Below are positions 54,214 to 64,000 of a stretch of DNA of 64,000 nt, piece by piece. How positions within the stretch are numbered: the first letter of the stretch is position 1; each line of letters begins with the position of its first letter. A model generated the notes under the pieces. The model did not search any database. It was not told the origin of the DNA and saw nothing but the letters and a program-made list of their open reading frames with translations. The DNA is from Haliotis asinina (lineage: Eukaryota; Mollusca; Gastropoda; Lepetellida; Haliotidae), in NCBI RefSeq assembly GCF_037392515.1, contig NC_090291.1, forward strand, positions 15,899,501 through 15,963,500, read 5' to 3'. A program made the translations under genes and the position numbers.

Positions 54214-54240
54214 TATCATTCACACATTTGAAAATAACCT

Positions 54241-54303
54241 TTAACCCTGTCAGTGACAACAAGATCAAGTCACTTGGTCAAGCTTTATCATTGACAGGGT
54301 TAA
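54241..54303. repeat. TTAA-bounded 63-bp hairpin just after the GLG1 stop
   Basis: TTAACCCTGTCAGTGA (54241-54256) pairs with TCATTGACAGGGTTAA (54288-54303), one mismatch in 16 bp. The TTAA ends and CCC start resemble a tiny piggyBac-type MITE. It could equally act as an RNA hairpin. Confidence 0.6.
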
Positions 54304-54412
54304 TAGCGAGGGAGGGGTGACCCTCAGGTCTCTCTCTCTTACAAGGTCTCTGTGATTAATTGAGTTTTAAGTTCACTTGTACCTTTCATCCTTTCATTGA
54401 TAGATACAAACA

Positions 54413-54443
54413 CTTTCACTGACTGCAAGATAGTCAGTGAAAG
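54413..54443. repeat. Perfect 12-bp stem hairpin in GLG1 3' UTR
   Basis: CTTTCACTGACT (54413-54424), loop GCAAGAT, AGTCAGTGAAAG (54432-54443), followed by GGTTAA. Its stem shares the CACTGAC core with the hairpin 110 bp upstream. Confidence 0.65.
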
Positions 54444-56206
54444 GGTTAAAGGGATCAAATCCCAAATCTTAAGTCATCTCTCAGTAAAAGGGTTCAAAAC
54501 ATCCTGATATGCATTGCAGTATTTTATCACATATAGACAGGCTTAATTAACATGCAGTAAGGAAGCAGTCATTTTGTCCTGTTTGAAAATCACAATACAA
54601 AGTTGATTTGAACTCATTTTGATAGCATCAGTATTCATTTCCAATCAAAGAAATGGATAGAGTGATGGTTGATTTTTATCCCAACTACTTCTTTTCCCTG
54701 TATTTTTGTTCATTGAATCATCACCATTGAACATCATTGCAACAGGTTCAGTGGAAAAAATGTAACATCTGCCAGTATTAGCCTTGATTGAAATGGAAAC
54801 TGCACCTCCTCATTTTTCACATACCTCCCAAGATAACCAGTTGTTGTTCAGGTTGTAGTCGCCTAGTTCTCAATTTCAATTAGAAAAATGGGCATTTTTG
54901 TAGTTTGAAACTTGCACTAGACAGTCTCATTGAAAAAGGATGTGTAAGGTGAATTCTTAAATTAGGAAGTTGCTTCTGAGCCGTCGTTCAGTGTTTGTAT
55001 CTTAGACATATGCATGAAATTGTAGTTCTGAATGTGATATAAAGACCACACTATGTTCCGGATAATTTGACACTGTTATGAGTGTCTACATCTGAAAGTG
55101 AGAGAAGTTCAAGGAATATTTGTAGTCTGTGCGGTAAAGAAACAAAGCTGAATCCTATCTGAAAGCTGACACTTCAAATGCCTAATTTTAATGAGACTGC
55201 CTGTGTTGCTGTAGCCCTCTAGTTTACCAAAGCCTGCATAATCACATCAGCCTGGGCCTGTCAGTTCTCTGAAAACATTCCGATGCAGTACACCTTTCAG
55301 AGCTGGCAGCCATCTTGCCCAACAGCGACTAAGCACAACCTGTTCATGGCTGCCAACTGTCACTTAGTTGTTCCAGAATTTCAACTGTATGATGATTTCA
55401 TAGTTAATCCATATCACAGATATGCCAAAGTACTCATGCATATGATAAGGTAAGGTCTGTTATGAATGTGTCTGTTTTTCCAAACACTAAAATGCAGCAG
55501 TGAATATAATTATTATACAAGTTGTAATACTAAGTTGCCAGTTGGCAGATAGGCCCTTAAGTTCCACTTAGATCAAGTTAAATTTGTGTTAAATTCTACA
55601 TGCAAAATCCTTCATTAGGGACTGGAGCATTGTCAGTCATTAATAGATGCTAGATATGAAATCATGTTTGTGGTTGTATTTTTTTATTTATTGTATGTAC
55701 ATGTATTTTGGTTTGTTTTAGGAGTGTTAGGCTTTGTAAGACATTGAAAACATCTTGCTCAAACTAGCCTAGATGGAGCATGCTCCTGAACCCTAGAAGC
55801 TAAAATTCAGATAATTGTTTCAAAATTTAGTGTGAGTGTTTTATTTGTACATACGTTCCCCTTTTTCAGCAGGTGTTTTTTTCTATCCTGATTGTGGTTG
55901 TTGTGGGGTTTCACTTGTTGATATGCACAGCACATAACAGCAACATTTTTTACCAGTAAATCAGGTCTGTTGTTTCAAAGTTCCATCTGAGGTTACACTG
56001 TTGACTAAGGTGTTAAGTTCCATCCTTGAGGCATACAAGAATTGGTTTGAATCCTGATTAACCCTGATTTAGTTTGTAGTTTTGTCAACACAATACACCA
56101 AAGCGGTGAATAATGAAGATGGTCACTGTTCAAAGCCAGGTCACTTACTCATTCACGCACTCACTTACTTAAAGGGGTTTACTATGGACACTCGGTGTTT
56201 CAGGGG

Positions 56207-56330
56207 GGGTAGGGTAGCCTTTGCTTGTCAGGTTTGATTCCCCCTCATGGGTAAAATATGTCCCATTTCTGGTGTCTCCCGCAGTGATATTGTGGCAGTA
56301 TTGCTAAAAGTGGCTTAAAATTAAACTCAT
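56207..56330 (+). repeat. Family B tRNA-derived SINE-like repeat, partly deleted
   Basis: 'GGGTAGGGTAGCCTTTGCTT', 'GTCAGGTTTGATTCCCC' (B box), 'CCCATTTCTGGTGTCTCCCG', 'ATTGCTAAAAGTGGCTTAAA'. The A-box side has a deletion. Confidence 0.8.
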
Positions 56331-58533
56331 TTGTTTTCTTGGATCTTTTCTACGCATATTTGAAAAAAAATGGTCATTGCTTTGATTCACATTGTCACAT
56401 ATTTATTTGCTTGCTTTTCCTTCACAAGCAATACACACAACATTGACGGCAGATATTTGTTTTGTTTGATTGATGAAGTGTTATTTATTGTCAGCAGAAT
56501 CTACTTAGTATGTTGTTTTGCATGATCAGTAACAAGCAGGTGTACCATTTGCAGAACAAACCACAGTTCATGTTACAGAAACTAATGGTGCATTTGTTGG
56601 TGTCAGTCTTATCCTGGTTTCTGCTTAATTTGGGTTTTGACCAAACATTTTTCTTTAGAAGTTTACTTTACTTGGTACCCATGTACAAGTTTCACCAAGT
56701 TTCGTACTGTTATGCTTATGTGTTGATGGTCTTGCCTTGTGCCTTGCATGCTTGCCCTTCTGGAATGAATATTGAGTGTACAGAAATCATGAAAGAACAC
56801 ATTGATCTGGATCCCAATAAACTGGACAACTGCTATCATACAAAGGGTTTACTCAAGAAATTTTATATCTGTTGATTCCTTTGAAAACAACATTTTTTAA
56901 GGGTTAAATTTGGGTTTTTATCTTGCTTCACAATGTTTGTTATATTGCGATGAATCATTAATGAATGAAATGACTTGCACTTGTTCATAGTGAAAAGAAA
57001 ATTTAGGGAGTTTCATGTGCTGGTGTGAGCAATACCTTGGATTTTTTGAAGGTATGTTGAAGGTATCAGTGCTGTCCCAGAAGCCGATGCAAATGTTGTT
57101 GGTGTTTGTTAAGCATGAGAACAAAGCCGTCACATGTGAGATTAGAGCAAAATTTCAAAGTTTTCCAAATTGATCAGGAACAAAATAGAGATTATTTTGT
57201 AGGTTTTCTGTTTCATTGGTGTCAGCTGTCTGTAAATACTCACATATGACCTTCTTGGTCATGAGGCTGAAAAGAAAATATATGTATATATTATTGGAGA
57301 GCGTTCATCATGATAGGTCCTTACTGAAATATTTTTGTTCATTTGTCTTGCAACCTGAAAAGGATATGGGTGTAAACCAAAGCTAATTTGTTGCTATAAA
57401 CAATCTGGGAGTCCTTTACATATGTTTTGTTGAAACACTAGCAGCATGGGGTACAAAATGATTGTTTTCAGTAAAATAAGACTGATTTTGTTGGTTCTCA
57501 GTTTGCAAGTCTTGGATCTAGACAGGCTAGATCTAGACAGTGGCTTCTGTACATGACTTCATGTAATTCTTGTTTGTGATAATTTACTGAATATGAAGCA
57601 ATAGATATTTGGTTATTTCAGTATCAGTATTGTTGAGAGCATCAAAAAGACTTGTTTCCTTGCATAATAGAGTTGTTTTGCTTGACATGTCCCAGAAATA
57701 CTTACCCTGTTGCCAAGATTGCGTGGTTGTTGAACTCTTGTTGCCATGTTCCATGTTTGTTTACTGCATACACCTTGATCACCAAAACTTTTTACCATTG
57801 GCTGTCATGTGCTTCAAGCTTCCTGCTGATTTACACATAGAGTTGATGCTGTTTGACGTAATCATGTAACTAGTATATTAAAGGAAACAAAACTATGTAT
57901 TTTGTGGTTTAATATGTGTATACTGTGTAAGAAGTGAAACTAAATTACTCATTGCTAAACCTGTTTTGACTGGCTGATTAATGATTGTCTAATGGCGCTG
58001 TCAGTGTATTCAAAAGAAAGCCCACATCTGCAGATAGGAAATGATTCAGCTGAAATTTCTGCGACATGAAAAGAGATTTTAGAAATAAGATCTGCAGTTA
58101 ATTATTGTTGTTTTTGCATAGAATGAAAATAATTTCCAATATTCACGATGTACGTGGAAATTGCACCAGTAACATTTTCAGTTAGGACTGGTGAATACCA
58201 AAGATGCATTATAATTTCAGGAAAACTAATCATGTATAATGTACTCTTGAACTAATCATTTTCAAAGCTAATCAACTGATCAGTGATGTTTTCAAGGAAT
58301 ATAGTGTGGCGTTTTGCTAGATGTACATAGTTATAACTTGTTTATTTACATGTAACTCTGTGTGAAAGTGTAGGAATTGGACGTTCTGATATTTTTTACC
58401 AAAACTTCATTCCTCTGTGTTAAGACATCTGGCACTGTACAGTGGGTTCAACACTGTAAGATGTTGTCATCTGTAGGCTTAATTTTGGACTATGACTGAA
58501 AATCTGTTTCTAAAAAAATGAATAATTTTTTTA

Positions 58534-58539
58534 AATAAA
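58534..58539 (+). terminator. GLG1: Candidate poly(A) signal AATAAA (proximal)
   Basis: AATAAA in an A/T-rich setting about 4.3 kb after the stop codon. One of two plausible cleavage signals for GLG1. Confidence 0.35.
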
Positions 58540-59111
58540 TGAAAGAAGCTTGATGACGAATCTCCAGCTGCTGTACATTTGCTTCCTCCATGTGACCCCA
58601 TGTTCTGCTGACTTCAGATCTAGCTCATCAGCTTGTCACTGTTCATCCACCATGTTGGGTCGTTGATGCACCAGGGAAGTAAGGGATGCTCCTGGTTGTA
58701 AATATATACATACATACCCTCAGCTTTCATACAGCACTTCTCTACTTGAGTTACACATGTTAAGGTTTGGTGACGTTTAATTTGTACAGTAATGTAACCA
58801 ATGTATTGCCAGGGAGATTGCTGGGGTTTCCTAATATGTGGAGTCAGAAAAATTAAATCAAGGTCCACTTTGATCAAAATCTCAAGAATGGAAACAATAG
58901 CAGAACAGATGAAGTGTGATTGCAAAAGTTTAGATCTTTGGGCCCCGGCGAGTTTATGATCACACTCCCCCCAGCATCCACAATGGACAATAGCAGGTGT
59001 TTGGGATAGTCACTTCTACCACAGGGGGTTGTGGTGAGGACTCACATATTTTTCTACTTGTTCATCATATGATTGTTGTAACAGGGGTGTGTTGGATGTA
59101 AGGATTTCTAT

Positions 59112-59117
59112 AATAAA
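59112..59117 (+). terminator. GLG1: Candidate poly(A) signal AATAAA (distal)
   Basis: AATAAA followed within 30 bp by the T-rich 'GTCAGCTTTGTTTTCATTTC', a plausible downstream element. A family B repeat begins shortly after, suggesting the end of selected sequence. Confidence 0.4.
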
Positions 59118-59165
59118 GTTACTTCAACCACAGTCAGCTTTGTTTTCATTTCAACATTTCATTTC

Positions 59166-59285
59166 AACCCTGGTTAAGGCTTTCACTTGTCATGCTGAAG
59201 ATCTGGGTTTGATCCTCCATGTGGGCACAATGTCTGACGCCTGTTTCTAGCATTCCCCACTGATATATTGCTGAAAGCAGCCTTG
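59166..59285 (+). repeat. Family B tRNA-derived SINE-like repeat, diverged
   Basis: 'GGTTAAGGCTTTCACTTGTC', 'ATCTGGGTTTGATCCTCC' (B box), 'GGGCACAATGTCTGACGCC', 'GATATATTGCTGAAAGCAGC'. Confidence 0.72.
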
Positions 59286-59964
59286 AACCATATTGATATC
59301 CCACAGGAGGGGGGAAAAATAACAGCACAACGTCACCTCAGCAGAACCATGCTTAATGTTCAGACTGGCTGCATCAACTGCAAGAAGATAAATCTGAAGG
59401 TTTTTATTATCAACAATAACCTGGTGTATATGATAAACAATGTGATGAATATTATTATGCTGACAAAGACAGTCTCAACATTCTACAACTGAAACTGAAG
59501 TATACAATATCAACTTTTGTCAAACCTTGTTTCGGGCTTGTTTGTGTCTTGCATATTTCCTAAGCTTGTTTGTCAACATGAGGTTTGAATTTCTATCAGC
59601 AACTGACAATGATATTACATTAGTTGATTGTAAGGCTGTCTTATCACACATAGGCATTTCCTGTAGGAACCAAGCCCATTTGGATCTGGCAAAATACCTG
59701 AAACGGTACACATACAGTGACACTTGAGATGTGCAAAGGTGCCTTGGCTGTGGAAAGTTTCTCTTCCCCAACCTGACGTCTATGGATATCCATTTCATCA
59801 AACTAAAGTCATCAGACAGTCACAAGACCCACACTTCCTCAGTTCCTGTATCAGCCTCCCAAACGGATTCCTTGTTTAATTTTACTCCCTGCAAACTAAG
59901 GGGGTCGTAGGTGATGAGTTTGTGTTCAGCAACTTGATTGATGGGGAGGATTGTTGCTAACATC

Positions 59965-60012
59965 ATCCATCAGTGGGCTGTCTGGTCCAGGCTTGAATAT
60001 TTACATGCCACA
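59965..60012 (+). repeat. Family A fragment
   Basis: 'CAGTGGGCTGTCTGGTCCAG' followed by 'GCTTGAATATTTACATGCC' matches the 'GGATTGTCTGGTCCAGAC..ATTATTTACAGACC' part of family A. Confidence 0.5.
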
Positions 60013-60977
60013 ACAAGAAGCACATGCTTTATCAGGATCAATAGGAACAGTCGCAAGGTGACAGCTATCCCTTTCTCACAAAGTCACAAGTCCTGTATTG
60101 ATTACTTGCAGATTAAAGTTTGACTTGCTTCACAATGTAGACCTGGCCAGTGGTGTTTCTTCTACACCTTATCATTCAGAGGTCCAGTGGAAGACAGGAA
60201 ATAATCTTACTCACATAGTGCCACACTTGATTCTGTAACTTCTTTGCACAGAAAAAGCTTTTAATTATGAGGGGAGTATAGTCCCACGTGACTACTTGCA
60301 GCCTGAAGAGGGATTTCCCTGATATGATGAGATGTTTCCAGAATGTCACATGCTCTCATTCAAAAGCAGAAGCATCTACATGAATTGATTCAGGAGACAC
60401 AATGGAGGATCACTTGTTAGTAGTTGTGGACAAGCGCTATCTTTAGAGGGCTTGCTTACAAACTATGGACAACACTCATCCCAAGACATATGGTACAAAC
60501 AGTATGCCATCACCTGAACACCTTTGAGATACATCTGAGATGTGTATTTAAGTGTATTGATGAAACTGACTTAGACAGGAAGGGTACATTATTGGAAGTG
60601 TTCTTCCTCACTCACTTTTCCCGGTTTCATTCTATGTCAGTCTCCATAGTGAATAAACAATGTCAGGTTCGCCATTTCACTGCCACTTTCAACCATGATC
60701 ATCAGCAACATTTTGTCTTCATTTCCAGCATGACCCTCCAGGTCCAGGGTCCAGATCATGTACTGTGACCTTGAAGAAACGATAAGTCTTTGCATATTGT
60801 GGCTAGTTTCAGGATTATCTTATCCTGAATATAGTCCGTCCCTTCAGCTGAATAATTTGCCTGCCTACAGTCAAGGTGATCATACACACATTTGTTAACA
60901 ATTGCTATTGTTTCTATTAAGGATGTCTGCTGGTATTGGTGATTGCTTTACCCGTATCTACCTAAAGAATGCTTCTG

Positions 60978-61222
60978 AGTGAGGGAGTGAGTGAGTGAGT
61001 TCACTTTTACGCCACAATTATCAATATTCCAGCAATATGGTGCTGTCAGTAAATAATCGTGTCTGGACCAGACAGTCCAGTGATCAACAACAAAAGCATC
61101 GATCTAGGATATAATTACATATCAACCAAATCCTTGAGCCTGACCATGTGATCCTGTTAGTCGCCTTTACGACAAGCATGGGTTACTGAAGATCAATTCT
61201 AACCCAAGCATTCACAGATCAG
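60978..61222 (-). repeat. Family A SINE-like repeat, antisense
   Basis: Starts with GAGGGAGTGAGTGAGTGAG (reverse of the CACT tail), then 'CAGTAAATAATCGTGTCTGG', 'GACCAGACAGTCCAGTGATC', 'AAAGCATCGATCTAGG', 'GACAAGCATGGGTTACTGAA'. Confidence 0.88.
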
Positions 61223-61625
61223 TACTTCTGAGAATAATAGACTTTATGTCATAAGTACAGTATAAGACTGGTCGTCTCCCACCTTTTTGTTGTTCTTCCA
61301 CATTCAAACTGATGATACTCTTGACCTAATTCTGCTGCTTGCTAAATATCATATATATATATATATAAATGCAAACTGAAGAAAATATCACCAACTTTTA
61401 CATCATTTTAAGAAAGAATTACTATTAGATGATAGGTAGTGTAAGATACTGAAAAAGCATTCTTAATGGATGAAAATCTAGTATATGAAAATTCATGACT
61501 TGTTTACTTTTGATAAGTGTATGCCTGGGTATGAGTGGGAGTTAGTATTAGTATTTTGCTTTCGTATGTATTTTGCTATTTTTAACTTCTCATGCCCTGC
61601 ATGATATATGACAATAATACATCCT

Positions 61626-61627
61626 AA

Positions 61628-61722
<95 letters not shown>

Positions 61723-61724
61723 AT
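61626..61724 (+). repeat. (AAAT)n microsatellite
   Basis: Pure AAATAAAT run of about 24-25 units. On the minus strand it creates a spurious Tyr-Leu-Phe-Ile frame. Confidence 0.97.
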
Positions 61725-61744
61725 AGTTAACATTCTGAAGGGAC

Positions 61745-61865
61745 CAGGGGAGCCTTTTACAAGGCAACATTTACTATGGTTAACCTTAACTCCCATTCGT
61801 TAACATTGCACTTAGGTTATCTTAGTGACTCACGATCACCTCAGTGCTTTGTGAAAGCAGGCCCA
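61745..61865 (-). repeat. Dispersed repeat family C copy, antisense
   Basis: Reverse complement of the 41359-41478 family: 'ATGGTTAACCTTAACTCCCA', 'TAACATTGCACTTAGGTTAT', 'TGACTCACGATCACCTCAGT'. Confidence 0.75.
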
Positions 61866-62081
61866 GTAGACATCCTTAATATCTATATAACTTCAGCACA
61901 CAAGACACTTGGTTGAAGGAGTTGTACTAATACACGGATCCAACTTTTTCACAATTGTTGACACAAACCATATTTATCCATCAAGGCCACATTTAAGGCC
62001 ACAAGAAGCTTGCACCAACCCTGATGCATTGTCACTAGTGTTTGTTTACCCATTCTACAGTCATATACAGTGATACTTGTT

Positions 62082-62758
62082 TTATAATTCTGTTTCATAT
62101 GACACATTACTGTTCTGTCGGTAAAATGCATTAGATCCTGGGCGTTCTTGGTGTTCAAGAGAGAATATTGACGAGGGTGTCCGTGTCTTTTCTCGATGGA
62201 TCTCCACAGCACAGGTCACTTTATTCTCCAAAGGAATCTCATGTTTCTCTACCTCAGTCACAGGCTTATCTCCCCTTCGTGGTGTCACACATTGGGGAGA
62301 CTCGGCCCCATTGGCTTCGGGAGACTGAGCTCCGTGCCTACTTCCTGTTGAAACTTTCCGACGTGTACCATCCTCCATGACAACCTTCTCCTTGCTCTCA
62401 GCGGAAACCTTTCGCCGTGTTCCATCTGTAACGACAGATTTCTCATCCCCGCTCTCTGAGGACACCTTTCGACGAGTTCCGTTTTCTGTAGGCTTTTCCT
62501 CTGTCATTATCCAGTCAACCGGTGAGCCCTCACTCCGACACTCAGCTTCCCCAACATCTGACATAGAGCTGGCTCCACTTGGACTCTGCCGAGCCTCTGG
62601 GGGAGGATCCACAGTGGAGCTGTCACCACTGTCACCCTTCTGCTTCTCCTCATTGATGACGTCCATCAGGTCGCTTGTGTTGAAGGAGTCCTTGCTGTCC
62701 TGGTTGCTGAGAGACTTGTCCGTGCTCTGACTGGCACTGCGCTTCATGCTGGGGATAC
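62082..62758 (-). CDS. Last coding exon of an unrecognised minus-strand gene (Ser-rich, triple RRKVS sites, ETEL end)
   Basis: Minus-strand acceptor TGTTTGTTACAG is followed by an exon whose first two bases complete a Gly codon. It encodes 225 residues starting GIPSMKRSASQSTDK and ending in YETEL and a stop. The sequence is Ser/Glu-rich, likely disordered and probably cytoplasmic. GTRRKVS occurs three times (near 62470, 62410 and 62356 on the + strand), each fitting an R-K-x-S basophilic kinase site. The last residues T-E-L fit a class I PDZ ligand. The exons before it lie beyond the window or are not found. I cannot name the protein. Codon-like composition and lack of stops in 677 nt support a real exon. 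Confidence 0.75.
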
Positions 62759-64000
62759 CTGTAACAAACACACAGTACATCAAAGTACATTACGGTACAT
62801 CACAAATCCTGCTGCAGTACTTTGCATCTTTGTTGCTTGGCTTGTTGTTTAACAACAGGAATACAGGTGTTAAAAAACATGTTGAAAAGCCACTTGCTAC
62901 ATGGCAAGTGACGTCAAGAAAGTTGCCTTACTTGTCCTGACTAATTTTCCACTTCACCTGATTTTATGACATCATGCTTGATGTTAATGTTTACAAGGCC
63001 ATATATCAAAGAGTGATAATTTCACTCTCTACTAGCTCTACTTTATTATTATTGCAAAATTTAATATCTTCAGTATGAGCAGATATGAAATGAAATCCAA
63101 GATTATTTGTTGTTCAAAACCATAAGTGGAAATTATCTAGTAGTCCACGGACAAGTAAGATACCATTATCTGATTGCCCGAAATGAAAACTGACTTGTCC
63201 CGGGCGGTGGGTGATGGGATTTTTTAACCCCTGCAATATTCCAGCTATATGGTGGCAGTCTGTTAATAATCATTTTTTTCTACCGGACAATTCAGTGATC
63301 ATCAGCATGAACATTTATCTGTGTAATTGGGATACAATAACGTGTCAACCAGGTCAGCAAGCCTGACCACACCGTCCTCTTATTCACCCCTTACAACAAG
63401 AATGGGTTACTGAAGACCATTTTCAACCCAGAGTCTGGACCTGACAATTCAGTGATTAATATGAACAGTCCAGCATTACACTACACAACATCACCTTCAG
63501 CTACAAAATACTACACCCTCTGTACAAAACATTTTCATGCTTATTCAATGCATAAGCTCCGTAATAGTTTGAGAGGTCACTATCATCGTTAATTCTGTAA
63601 GTAACAACTATCATCCAATCAAAATATTGATGCAAGACACGTGACAACATAACGAATGTCATGATAAAATAGTAGAATTCAATTAGACTTACGTTTTCAG
63701 TGTCATGCAATCCAAACCAGTTCAAGATTCACAGAATATTTCTCGATACAATATACAGGGCTCAATGTAGTGATTTGCTACTTGCACTGGTGCAACCCAA
63801 TATTACAAAATGCAACCTCATTATTTGTCTAACTTGCACTGGGTGCAAGTCAATTTTTAAGAATTAAATCAACATTAAATCTAAGATGATAAGCTTAATT
63901 ATGTCAGTTCATTTTTCTTTTAAACTTTGAACAGCTATGGCCCCGAAATATTGCTATTTATAGACATTTCTCAGCTATGAACTTACAGAAATACTTGGAA
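62759..64000 (-). other. Intron of the minus-strand gene (right edge)
   Basis: 1.2 kb upstream of the exon in gene orientation. Contains an antisense family A copy (63230-63437). No further exon with a clear acceptor/donor pair was found before the window edge. Near 63775-63850 'TTGCACTGGTGCAACCCA' and 'TTGCACTGGGTGCAAG' repeat a short palindrome. Confidence 0.5.
63230..63437 (-). repeat. Family A SINE-like repeat, antisense, diverged
   Basis: 'TTCCAGCTATATGGTGGCAG', 'ATTCAGTGATCATCAGCATG', 'GTCAGCAAGCCTGACCACAC', 'AACAAGAATGGGTTACTGAA'. Confidence 0.82.

Larger units (their letters stand above)
54214..59117 (+). other. GLG1: Probable long GLG1 3' UTR and flank
   Basis: 4.9 kb after the stop without splice-supported coding sequence. 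It begins with two hairpins (54241-54303 and 54413-54443), contains a family B copy (56207-56330), and ends at candidate poly(A) signals. Vertebrate GLG1 also has a multi-kb 3' UTR. Where the mRNA really ends cannot be told from sequence alone. Confidence 0.5.
59118..62081. other. Region between the convergent genes
   Basis: Contains a family B copy (59166-59285), a family A scrap (59965-60012), an antisense family A copy (60978-61222), an (AAAT)n run and a family C copy. Small frames at 59520-59801 and 60424-60768 carry no motif I recognise. Part of this may be the 3' UTR of the minus-strand gene. Confidence 0.55.

Noticed and set aside
53372..54059. Two long overlapping open frames (157 and 207 codons) starting in exon 24
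   Set aside because: They run through a CACCT/CACTT pentamer tract that lacks stop codons because of its composition. The real GLG1 frame uses a third phase here and splices at 53454.
13934..59285. Functional tRNA genes at the B-box-like sites of family B
   Set aside because: The boxes sit in a repeated ~160-bp element with a CACT tail and no intact cloverleaf, so these are SINE copies, not tRNA genes.
59527..60768. Frames of 66-114 codons between the two genes
   Set aside because: No splice support, no recognisable domain, and overlapping frames on both strands. Treated as non-coding or decayed repeat sequence.
61590..61796. Minus-strand frame with a Tyr-Leu-Phe-Ile repeat like a membrane helix
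   Set aside because: Produced by the (AAAT)n microsatellite.
62168..62730. Plus-strand frames of 70 and 117 codons
   Set aside because: Antisense to the minus-strand exon at 62082-62758, which has a proper acceptor and protein-like sequence.

Overview
This window is animal nuclear DNA. Coding exons are short and separated by long AT-rich introns with GT..AG junctions, and many interspersed repeats ending in (CACT)n are present. Two abundant short repeat families end in a shared tail of the type 'GCGGCGTAAAACTAAACTC' followed by CACT repeats. From memory this tail is typical of abalone (Haliotis) genomic clones, so I place the sequence in a gastropod mollusc, probably an abalone. The gene content supports an invertebrate animal; the genus is an inference.

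Most of the window (3385-54213, + strand) is one complete gene for Golgi apparatus protein 1 (GLG1; also called MG-160, ESL-1 or CFR). I assembled it by hand from 26 exons, 25 used per transcript, and every junction joins in phase. The result is a 1202- or 1208-residue type I membrane protein: signal peptide, Asn/Gln-rich linker with a furin-like site, a long series of Cys-rich GLG1 repeats, one membrane span and a 15-residue basic tail. The start codon lies in a perfect TISU element. Two homologous exons, 10a (20900-21035) and 10b (24515-24668), have the same phases and cannot be joined to each other or both skipped without a stop codon, so they look mutually exclusive.

Layout: 1-3384 is 5' flank with a foldback repeat and an antisense repeat copy; 3385-27593 holds exons 1-12; intron 12 (27594-40757, 13.2 kb) is a repeat reservoir. 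It starts with a decayed 30-bp tandem array copied from the end of exon 12, followed by a pogo/Tigger-like element, a TTAA-flanked 2.0-kb element, a degenerate ~165-bp repeat and an 18-copy 62-bp satellite. Exons 13-25 lie at 40758-54213, with a dead Tc1-like transposase gene in intron 21. A long 3' UTR probably runs to about 59.1 kb. A second, convergent gene on the minus strand contributes one exon (62082-62758), encoding a Ser-rich C-terminus with three RRKVS-type kinase sites and a PDZ-binding-like ETEL end. I do not recognise its family.

All homology statements rest on recognising GLG1 and transposon signatures by eye; no alignment or database search was run.
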